Of a stretch of 6,270 nucleotides of DNA, positions 1 through 5,395 are shown in pieces. Origin of the DNA: Prolixibacteraceae bacterium (lineage in GTDB: Bacteria > Bacteroidota > Bacteroidia > Bacteroidales > Prolixibacteraceae); assembly GCA_027451165.1 (NCBI GenBank), contig DAIDJX010000200.1:1-6270 (forward strand). The letters are read 5' to 3'. The notes beneath the pieces were generated by a model. It had not been told where the DNA came from and ran no database searches. It saw only the letters and a list, made by a program, of their open reading frames with translations. The position numbers and the translations under genes are program-made. Numbering within the stretch: the first letter of the stretch is position 1; each line of letters opens with the position of its first letter.

Positions 1-51
1 CCTTTCTTTGCATACCGGGGAACACAAAAACGGAGAATATCGCTATTTTTG
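1..51 (+). CDS. Possible C-terminal tail of an upstream gene (partial)
   Basis: One forward frame (codons from base 2) is open from the window edge to a TGA at 49-51 and would encode a tail ending in GEHKNGEYRYF. Another frame is open to a TAA at 65-67, and the third runs to a TAG at 91-93, so the true frame cannot be decided from so few codons. I do not recognise the tail. The frame ending at 51 would leave 31 bases before the lipoprotein gene, which suits a same-strand neighbour. Confidence 0.2.
44..51 (+). promoter_or_regulatory. Candidate Bacteroidota -7 element for the DUF4296 lipoprotein gene
   Basis: TATTTTTG matches the TAnnTTTG consensus of the Bacteroidota housekeeping sigma factor. 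It would start transcription near base 58, about 25 bases before the ATG at 83. No TTTG-type -33 element sits at the usual distance, and the motif may overlap the end of an upstream coding frame, so it could be chance. Confidence 0.3.
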
Positions 52-82
52 AACGCCATTCAGATTAAATTCAGTTGCAGAC

Positions 83-475
83 ATGAACCATAGATATTGC
101 CTTTTACTGCTGATCCTGATGATTTTTGCTTCCTGTGGGGAAGACATCGGGGAGAAACCCGCCAATTTGCTTTCACGCGACCAGATGGTTAATGTGCTGA
201 CCGATATCCACCTGGGAGATGCAGTGTACCAAACCCGCAGTTTTTCCAACGAAAAACTAATGAAATATTCAGAATCTGATTTTTACTATTCCATTCTGAA
301 GAAATACCACCTGGCCGATTCCGTATTTGAAAAATCCCTGATTTACTACTCCGGGAAACCAAAGGAGTATGAAAAGATCTATACCCGCGTTATCAACAAA
401 CTCACAGAGATGGAACAGGAGGAAAAGAAAAAAACACAGCAACCCATACAACTGGAACAACAGGAAGAAAAGTGA
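83..475 (+). CDS. DUF4296 domain-containing lipoprotein
   Basis: This encodes a 130-residue predicted lipoprotein of unknown function, recognised as DUF4296, a family found largely in Bacteroidota. Residues 1-17 form a lipoprotein signal peptide: a basic start, the hydrophobic run CLLLLILMIF, then the lipobox FASC with the lipidated cysteine at 18. The residues after the cysteine (GEDIGE) are acidic, which in this phylum can mark lipoproteins exported to the cell surface; that part is inference. The DUF4296 core spans about residues 25-110, including the conserved-looking stretch KPANLLSRDQMVNVLTDIHL, and reads as helical. Residues 110-130 are a charged, glutamine-rich tail (EQEEKKKTQQ, QLEQQEEK). 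The ATG at 83 is chosen because it begins directly at the signal peptide. The stop overlaps the next start as GTGA, so the two genes are probably co-translated. No catalytic motif is visible. Family call fairly sure; role unknown. Confidence 0.85.
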   Translation: MNHRYCLLLLILMIFASCGEDIGEKPANLLSRDQMVNVLTDIHLGDAVYQTRSFSNEKLMKYSESDFYYSILKKYHLADSVFEKSLIYYSGKPKEYEKIYTRVINKLTEMEQEEKKKTQQPIQLEQQEEK

Positions 476-1662
476 GAAAAATTGGAGCCTCCCTGATTTT
501 TCCCCTGTCGGGACCCGTTCTGAAGAATGGTTACCTCGAAGTGGATGACAGCGGGTGCATTATTTCCCGTGGCTTACTTTCTGACAAAGAAAGCTTTAAC
601 GGCACCGAATTTTTCGATGGGATGCTGGTCCCTGGTTTTGTCAATGCACACGTTCACCTGGAATTATCCCACCTCAAAGGAAAGGTACAGTCCGGTAAAG
701 GCATGGGGCATTTTATCGGAGAGATCAACCGGTTACGGGCTGCCGGAGCTGAGGAGATATTCCGGTCGGCAGCAACGGCAGAAGAAGAGATGCTCAGGCA
801 GGGTATTGTGGCAGCCGGAGATATCGTCAACACCTCCGACACCCTGGCGCTGAAAAAACAACGCCGCCTGGAGTGGATCACCTTTGTGGAAACTTTCGGC
901 TTTCATCCTTCCAGGGCTGAAAAAGCGATTACCGGGGCAATGGAACTGGGGCAGCTTTTTCAGGAAGCAGGCCTTACAGCCTCCATTGTGCCCCATTCCC
1001 CTTATTCGGTAAGCAAAGAGCTCTTCCGGGAAATCAGGGCACTGAACCGGTCAGCGTGCAAAATCATCTCTATGCACAACCAGGAAAGCGAGGCTGAAAT
1101 CCAGCTTTTCCGGTCCGGTGACGGTCCCATTCTGGAACACATTACCGGCAACCTGGGCCTTGATGCTTCCCATTGGACACCATCCGGGCTTTCCCCGCTG
1201 GAAACGATACTACCGCTGTTGCCTGAAAAAGCTCCGCTTTTGCTGGTCCACAATACGTTTACCACGGAGCAGGATGTCAGTCTGCTGAAGCAGGCAGCAA
1301 AATACAGGAAAGTGTGGCTGGTATTGTGCCCGAATTCCAACCTTTATATCGGGAAGACCCTTCCTCCGGTTGACTTGTTCCGGAGAGAAGGAATGAACCT
1401 GTGCCTGGGCACCGACAGTCTGGCTTCCAATTTTGAATTGTCCATACTTTCAGAAATAAAAACACTTCAGAACCACTTTCCAGGCATTCCTGCGAATGAA
1501 TTGTTTTCCTGGGCCAGCTTCAACGGAGCTCAGGCACTGGAAACAGGTGAGCGTTTTGGAAGCTTTGATCCCGGGAAAAAACCGGGCATTCTGCTGATTT
1601 CTCCTGTCGACCTCAAAAACGGGAAATTGCTGCCGGAAAGCAAGGTTCAACGGCTCATCTGA
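472..1662 (+). CDS. Amidohydrolase-superfamily metal-dependent hydrolase (deaminase/chlorohydrolase type)
   Basis: This is a 396-residue cytoplasmic metalloenzyme of the amidohydrolase superfamily, subgroup of cytosine/guanine deaminases, chlorohydrolases and aminodeoxyfutalosine deaminases. The active site can be read in order. VNAHVHLELSH gives metal ligands H60 and H62. PHSPYS holds H175. MHNQESE holds H202 as a ligand with E205 as the likely proton shuttle (HxxE). LVHNT holds H260, and LGTDSLASN holds D315. CPNSNLYIG (286-294) is a typical substrate-side loop. The short N-terminal strands (1-55) and the C-terminal segment from about 360 (FGSFDPGKKPGILLI) form the usual flanking beta-sandwich. 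All key residues are present, so it should be active, probably hydrolysing an amino group from a heterocycle; the exact substrate cannot be read. The GTG start at 472 overlaps the lipoprotein stop, and the next in-frame Met (residue 51) would remove the N-terminal strands. Length is normal for the family. Confidence 0.88.
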   Translation: MRKIGASLIFPLSGPVLKNGYLEVDDSGCIISRGLLSDKESFNGTEFFDGMLVPGFVNAHVHLELSHLKGKVQSGKGMGHFIGEINRLRAAGAEEIFRSAATAEEEMLRQGIVAAGDIVNTSDTLALKKQRRLEWITFVETFGFHPSRAEKAITGAMELGQLFQEAGLTASIVPHSPYSVSKELFREIRALNRSACKIISMHNQESEAEIQLFRSGDGPILEHITGNLGLDASHWTPSGLSPLETILPLLPEKAPLLLVHNTFTTEQDVSLLKQAAKYRKVWLVLCPNSNLYIGKTLPPVDLFRREGMNLCLGTDSLASNFELSILSEIKTLQNHFPGIPANELFSWASFNGAQALETGERFGSFDPGKKPGILLISPVDLKNGKLLPESKVQRLI

Positions 1663-1671
1663 CCTTTTTTG

Positions 1672-1679
1672 TATCTTTG
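1672..1679 (+). promoter_or_regulatory. -7 promoter element immediately upstream of the radical SAM gene
   Basis: TATCTTTG is a perfect TAnnTTTG match lying in the 25-base gap between the amidohydrolase stop and the ATG at 1688. Only eight bases (TCCCCTCA) separate it from the ATG, so transcription would begin at or within a few bases of the start codon and give a leaderless or near-leaderless mRNA. No clear TTG -33 element is seen; it would fall within the amidohydrolase coding end. Confidence 0.6.
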
Positions 1680-1687
1680 TCCCCTCA

Positions 1688-2467
1688 ATGGCCACTTTTC
1701 TTTTTGACGAAATAATTTTCGGGCCGGTGATCAGCCGGAGACTGGGTGTATCACTGGGAATTAATCTGCTGCCCGTCGATTCAAAGGTATGCTCTTTTGA
1801 CTGTATTTACTGTGAATGTGGACGGAATCCCAGGAACAAAAAAACCGGAAGCCGGCTTCCGCGGCGGGAAGAAGTGCGCAACCGGCTGGAAGAAGTTTTG
1901 AAAGAGCTGGGGTCGAAAAACAGAACACCCGATGTTATAACCTTTGCCGGGAATGGAGAACCTACCCTTCATCCCCAATTCCCTGCCATTATTGATGATA
2001 CCCTGGAACTTCGCAACGGCTATGCTCCCAAAGCCAGGATCGCGGTACTTTCCAACGCCACCATGCTGCACCGTCCGGCTGTTTTTGAGGCGCTGCTGAA
2101 AGTAGACGACAACATTCAAAAACTTGATTCCGCCATTGAAGATACCATTCGTGCCATGGACTGCCCGGCGCCGGGTTTTCAATTGCATAAAACCGTCGGC
2201 CAGTTGCAAAAATTTGAAGGAAAAGTAACCATTCAAACCATGTTCATTCAGGCTGAATTCCAGGGCAAAAGCATCGACAACACCACCAGCAGTGAAATTG
2301 AGGCCTGGATCGGGCTGTTGAAAGAAATCAAACCCGCTGTGGTAATGATATACACCATTGCCCGGGATACCCCGATTGAATCCATCAAAAAAATACCCGC
2401 TTCGCAATTAAACGAAATTGCAAAGAAGGTAAAAGCTGCCGGATTTGAAGTTCAGGTTTCCGGATAA
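1688..2467 (+). CDS. Radical SAM enzyme of the FGPV.SRRLG family (TYW1-related, COG0731-like)
   Basis: This is a 259-residue radical S-adenosylmethionine protein. The family hallmark FGPVISRRLGVSLGINLLP (11-29) is followed by the 4Fe-4S motif CSFDCIYC, with C35, C39 and C42 as cluster ligands; C44 is an extra cysteine. TFAGNGEPTLHP (85-96) is the SAM-binding GGE-like motif, and VLSNATMLHRP (120-130) and KLDSA (145-149) are further conserved strands of the partial TIM barrel. YTIARDTP (222-229) lies near the C-terminus. Relatives are annotated loosely as wyosine-synthesis-like or as pyruvate-formate-lyase-activating-like, but bacteria do not make wyosine, so the substrate is not established. 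The chosen ATG is the only reasonable start, since the conserved sequence begins a few residues later. It has its own promoter element and ends nine bases from the convergent DUF2147 stop. Family and radical chemistry are confident; function is unknown. Confidence 0.9.
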   Translation: MATFLFDEIIFGPVISRRLGVSLGINLLPVDSKVCSFDCIYCECGRNPRNKKTGSRLPRREEVRNRLEEVLKELGSKNRTPDVITFAGNGEPTLHPQFPAIIDDTLELRNGYAPKARIAVLSNATMLHRPAVFEALLKVDDNIQKLDSAIEDTIRAMDCPAPGFQLHKTVGQLQKFEGKVTIQTMFIQAEFQGKSIDNTTSSEIEAWIGLLKEIKPAVVMIYTIARDTPIESIKKIPASQLNEIAKKVKAAGFEVQVSG

Positions 2468-2476
2468 AAGAAGAAA

Positions 2477-2920
2477 TCAGTCGGCCTTAGTCCAGGTTGT
2501 GGACCGTCCCAGCCATTTGATCCCCACCACATAGCCCTTCAGGTACAGGACTTTGGGATCTTTGTCAAACCAGGCATAACAATCATAGGTCTTGCCGTTG
2601 TCGGGATCATAAATACGCCCGTTCTGCCACTGCTTGTCGCCCGGAACATATTTCAACCCTTTGAGAATCTGCAGACCCAACCTGGATTTTGACCTGAGAT
2701 TCGGATCAGGATTGTTATTATCCTTTTCCGGTTCCCCGTTTACATACTTATCAGGATTGATGTAAACGACTGTTCCTGTGAATGTTCCGTTTTCCTCTTT
2801 AATCTCAATCTTGGATGTTTTCTTGTCATTCCACCAGAGGCCGACGATGGCTTTGGCATCCTGCGCCATTACCTTAGAACCGAAAAAAACCAGTAATGTA
2901 AAAACCAGAATTTGCTTCAT
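2477..2920 (-). CDS. Secreted DUF2147 family protein
   Basis: This is a 147-residue protein with a signal peptide, MKQILVFTLLVFFGSKVMA, cleaved after residue 19 before QDAKA, so it is exported to the periplasm. The rest matches DUF2147: GLWWNDKKTSKIEI (28-40), a glycine turn at GTFTGTVVY (45-53), the NNNPDPNLRSKSRLGLQIL stretch (68-86), GRIYDPDNGKTY (101-112) and LGRSTTWTK (137-145). Predicted structure is a small beta-barrel-like fold; its biological role is unknown. The frame extends upstream to an ATG at 2995, but I place the start at 2920. That start begins exactly at a signal peptide, the 25-residue extension is not signal-like, and a -7 element (2971-2978) lies inside the extension. The gene follows the PiT-like gene on the same strand but probably has its own transcript. 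It converges on the radical SAM gene with a nine-base gap, and no strong terminator is visible there. Confidence 0.87.
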   Translation of the reverse strand: MKQILVFTLLVFFGSKVMAQDAKAIVGLWWNDKKTSKIEIKEENGTFTGTVVYINPDKYVNGEPEKDNNNPDPNLRSKSRLGLQILKGLKYVPGDKQWQNGRIYDPDNGKTYDCYAWFDKDPKVLYLKGYVVGIKWLGRSTTWTKAD

Positions 2921-2970
2921 GTTGATAAGAATTTGATTGATGTTCACTTTAATTCCACCTCGATTGGAAA

Positions 2971-2978
2971 CAAAGATA
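2971..2978 (-). promoter_or_regulatory. -7 promoter element for the DUF2147 gene
   Basis: Read on the minus strand, 2978 to 2971 is TATCTTTG, a perfect TAnnTTTG element. Transcription would start near 2964 and leave a leader of about 44 bases before the ATG at 2920. This rules out the ATG at 2995 as the start for that transcript. No obvious -33 TTTG is seen upstream. Confidence 0.55.
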
Positions 2979-2991
2979 ACATTTTTGGCAT

Positions 2992-5253
2992 TCATCCGCT
3001 TTTTCTGTTCACCATGATAAATCCATGGTAAGACTTGAGAAGGCTGACGACATGAGCAAGCAGATTTTTGATTTCAGCCATTGCTTTAAAAAACAAGAGG
3101 GAATTGCGGACATCAACTTCCTTGTTTTTGATCCGGGCAATCTGTCCTTTTTCAATTTGCTCGAGGGTTTCCAGAATGGAGATTTTCTGGTTCATCCATT
3201 CGTCAAGGGATTCGAATTTTTCCTCCTTTACAATATGCAGGGCAAAATTGAAGTAAGTATCGATTTCACTGACTACCATCCGGATATCGTCAACCTGGGA
3301 AGCATTAAATGTTTTATACTGATTTTCAAGATGTTCATGTAATGGCACAGTGAGCAGGTTAAGGGAATGGGCTATTTCACGCTGATAGTCATTGATCTGA
3401 ATGTAAAAATACCCGGAATCGACATCCAGTTGTTTCACGGATGAAATGGTCTGAATGATTTTGTCTTTTTGTTTCCGGCTTTTTTTGTTGATCTCTTCGT
3501 TAAGGTTCAATGTACGGTGCATCCCGGCCCGGTCTTCATTCAGAAAACTGTCCATGGTAAAAGAAAAAATCTTATTGGCGGAAATGATGGTTTTCACAAC
3601 CTGACGGGAACATTTGTCAATACTTTTTTCAATTTCATCTTTATCGTTGATCAATTCTTCCTCTTCTGATATTTTCCTGAAATTCCTCCGGTTGATTACC
3701 TGTTCCCGCACCACCAGGAAAGCAGTCAGGAATATCATCGTTATGGTTACCGGTTTTCCTCCAACGATGATGATCCAGGCAACAAAAGCGCTGAGCATCA
3801 GCGCCAGAAATGCCGTAAATGCCCAATTCCCCAAAAAGGCGAAGATGCCTGAAAACCGCTGTACGGCATTTTCCCTTCCCCATCCGCGGTCGGAAAAGGA
3901 AGTTCCCAGCATAACCATCATCACTACAAAGACGGTGGATACCGGCAGGGTCAGTGAAGTGGCCATTGAGATCAGGGCAACCGAAAGGTAAAGGTTTACA
4001 ACCAGCCGTATTGCATCATAGGAAATGACCTGTAATTCTCCGGTCCGCTCATTCCTGGCGGCATCAAACCGGCTTTGAACCCACAACAGAAATTTCCCCG
4101 GAATGAACTGTTTTGCCCGTTCGCCAAGAAAAAACGATAAGCGGGTCATTCTTCTGGCCAATTTCAGCGACAGCGCCGTTTGGTCATCCTCACTCCCGGA
4201 ATTTGGCAGCAATACTATTTCCGGATCTTTAACCGGTGTTTTGCCGGAAACAAGGACAAGGGCAACCACCAAACCCACCAATGCCAGGATAATATTGGGG
4301 GTATGGACATTTTTCGTCAGAAAATCAACTTTAAACAATTCTCCTTCAGCACCCGACGCAAACCACTCATTGAAAGAAGCCAGTCCTGTCAAGGGTACTC
4401 CGGCATAATTGACCGTCTCGTTGGTTGTCATGGTTAGCGACAAAGCAAAAATGCCAATAAGAATAATCGTTTTCAACACATTTTTGCGGAAAAAACGACG
4501 CATTACCAACAAAAGCAAATACCAGAATACCAGACTTATAACCAATGCAATCCAGTAATACTTCCAAACCTGGCGGAGGATGGAGTCTGGCAAAACAGAG
4601 AACTCCCGAAGGAAGGAGAGACCGGAGCCATTGATCATGATAAAATAGAAAACGAGGGTGATCAAAATTGCCCCAAAAAGATAACCGTAACGACGAAAAT
4701 GTAATCTGTACCGGAATGTAAACAGTAACCTCACCAGGAACTGAACCACAACGCCGGCAGCAAAAGCAATGATTACAGACACAAAAATGCCGCCTATTAT
4801 TTGCAATACATCACCGGGATTGATAAAGAGGATCAGGTCGGAAAAAGTTTTCCTCATGCTTCTGATTCTAACGAGGGATACAGCCACCGATGAACCCAGC
4901 AAGCCGAAAAGCACCATGATGATGGAAGCGGAAGACAAGCCGATGTTCCTGAAAATGTATAATATGATCACATCGGCAATCATCATGGCCAGAAAAATCA
5001 CAATGATATCGTTAAAAACAAATACGCCGGGATTGAAAATTACCTTTTGGGGGATAACCAGCATATTCTGGGATAACAAGACCCCGATGACCACGCCGGC
5101 AGCGGCAACCAGCATGATTTTCCACCGGGTAGCCACGGCATTGCTGAAGGCTGGATGGAGGTATACCAGGGCATCGGTCTTCACTCTCCGGTGGAGATTG
5201 TAAATACCAAACAAAAAGATAACAATTAAAAGAAAAAGATAATACCCGGTCAT
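2992..5253 (-). CDS. Divergent PiT-family (inorganic phosphate transporter-like) membrane protein with PhoU-like C-terminal domain
   Basis: This is a 753-residue inner-membrane protein with the layout of the long Bacteroidota PiT transporters. A first membrane half covers residues 1 to about 336 and includes helices near 3-17, 45-62, 79-101, 107-129, 149-179, 189-207, 230-252, 260-275 and 318-336. A cytoplasmic linker follows (338-412, with KDPEIVLLPNSGSEDD). A second membrane part covers 414-516, and a helical, charged PhoU-like domain covers 520-753. Family landmarks are clear: FVFNDIIVIFLAMMIADVI (78-96), NETVNYAGVPLTGLASF (278-294), LPVSTVFVVMMVMLGTSFSD (436-455) and RGWGRENAVQRFSGI (456-470). 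However, the first-repeat motifs expected to be NDxVN and GxPTSTT read TDALV (26-30) and GLSSASI (105-111). The second repeat has NE in place of ND at 278-279 and STV in place of STT at 439-441. The frame is intact, so this is not a decayed gene. Ordinary members import phosphate with a cation; here transport is uncertain. The ATG at 5253 begins just before the first helix. It is divergent from a PhoR-type kinase. Confidence 0.82.
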   Translation of the reverse strand: MTGYYLFLLIVIFLFGIYNLHRRVKTDALVYLHPAFSNAVATRWKIMLVAAAGVVIGVLLSQNMLVIPQKVIFNPGVFVFNDIIVIFLAMMIADVIILYIFRNIGLSSASIIMVLFGLLGSSVAVSLVRIRSMRKTFSDLILFINPGDVLQIIGGIFVSVIIAFAAGVVVQFLVRLLFTFRYRLHFRRYGYLFGAILITLVFYFIMINGSGLSFLREFSVLPDSILRQVWKYYWIALVISLVFWYLLLLVMRRFFRKNVLKTIILIGIFALSLTMTTNETVNYAGVPLTGLASFNEWFASGAEGELFKVDFLTKNVHTPNIILALVGLVVALVLVSGKTPVKDPEIVLLPNSGSEDDQTALSLKLARRMTRLSFFLGERAKQFIPGKFLLWVQSRFDAARNERTGELQVISYDAIRLVVNLYLSVALISMATSLTLPVSTVFVVMMVMLGTSFSDRGWGRENAVQRFSGIFAFLGNWAFTAFLALMLSAFVAWIIIVGGKPVTITMIFLTAFLVVREQVINRRNFRKISEEEELINDKDEIEKSIDKCSRQVVKTIISANKIFSFTMDSFLNEDRAGMHRTLNLNEEINKKSRKQKDKIIQTISSVKQLDVDSGYFYIQINDYQREIAHSLNLLTVPLHEHLENQYKTFNASQVDDIRMVVSEIDTYFNFALHIVKEEKFESLDEWMNQKISILETLEQIEKGQIARIKNKEVDVRNSLLFFKAMAEIKNLLAHVVSLLKSYHGFIMVNRKSG

Positions 5254-5272
5254 CCTGTGGACAAAATGGCTG

Positions 5273-5280
5273 TAAATGTA
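5273..5280 (-). promoter_or_regulatory. Weak candidate -7 element for the PiT-like gene
   Basis: On the minus strand 5280 to 5273 reads TACATTTA, matching TAnnTTTG at all but the last position. It would start transcription near 5266, about 13 bases before the ATG at 5253. No TTTG -33 element is present upstream, so this promoter, if real, might need an activator. No better minus-strand match was found between the two divergent genes. Confidence 0.25.
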
Positions 5281-5288
5281 GACATTTG

Positions 5289-5303
5289 AAGGGTTAAACC
5301 TTT
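5289..5303. repeat. Imperfect palindrome AAGGGTTAAACCTTT in the divergent intergenic region
   Basis: The 15 bases are symmetric about base 5296, with six of seven base pairs matching (GGTT/AACC core, AA/TT flanks, one G/T mismatch). It lies between the PiT-like gene and the histidine kinase gene, just upstream of the weak PiT-like promoter. It could be an operator for a dimeric regulator, but it is short and AT-rich enough to be chance. Confidence 0.3.
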
Positions 5304-5310
5304 ATAAATC

Positions 5311-5328
5311 ACATTAAATAAACATTAA
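5311..5328. promoter_or_regulatory. Pho-box-like direct repeat (ACATTAA, 4-bp spacer, ACATTAA)
   Basis: Two identical 7-mers ACATTAA (5311-5317 and 5322-5328) are separated by the AT-only spacer ATAA, giving an 11-bp period that places both half-sites on one DNA face. This is the geometry of binding sites for PhoB/OmpR-family regulators: the E. coli Pho box is two 7-mers with a 4-bp AT-rich spacer, and Bacillus PhoP uses TTAACA-like repeats with an 11-bp period. The minus-strand form is TTAATGT-TTAT-TTAATGT. The base sequence is not that of the E. coli box. It lies upstream of both divergent genes. Confidence 0.4.
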
Positions 5329-5344
5329 TTGACCTGCAAAAAAG

Positions 5345-5378
5345 TTGCTTCCGGGTAATGATTATTTCCCTATTTTTG
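5345..5378 (+). promoter_or_regulatory. Promoter of the histidine kinase gene (TTG ... TATTTTTG)
   Basis: TATTTTTG at 5371-5378 matches the Bacteroidota -7 consensus TAnnTTTG. A possible -33 TTG lies at 5345-5347, with a 23-base gap that is on the long side. The expected transcription start is near 5385, leaving a leader of about 11 bases before the ATG at 5396; bases 5389-5393 are TAAAA-like and A-rich, as is usual before Bacteroidota starts. Confidence 0.55.
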
Positions 5379-5395
5379 TTCGTCAAGTTAAAAGC

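Noticed and set aside
1781..2407. Open frame of 208 codons on the minus strand inside the radical SAM gene
   Set aside because: It is fully antisense to a gene with clear conserved motifs, resembles no known family, and is rich in Gly/Phe/Asn as expected from an antisense reading.
2490..2504. Hairpin GTCCA-GGTTG-TGGAC near the convergent gene ends as a terminator
   Set aside because: The stem is only five base pairs, it lies inside the DUF2147 coding end, and no T-run directly follows it. The nine-base gap between the convergent stops holds no stem-loop.
2921..2995. Coding extension of DUF2147 to the ATG at 2995
   Set aside because: It would place 25 non-signal residues before a clear signal peptide, and the likely promoter lies within it.
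4769..5203. Open frame of 144 codons on the plus strand opposite the PiT-like gene
   Set aside because: It is a shadow of the membrane protein: Met/Thr/Ile-rich antisense of hydrophobic codons, with no recognisable domain or promoter. Other plus-strand frames across 3025-4437 are rejected for the same reason.
2992..5253. PiT-like gene as a pseudogene
   Set aside because: The frame is uninterrupted, the length is normal for the Bacteroidota form, and landmarks outside the substrate motifs are preserved, which argues for a functional but altered protein.
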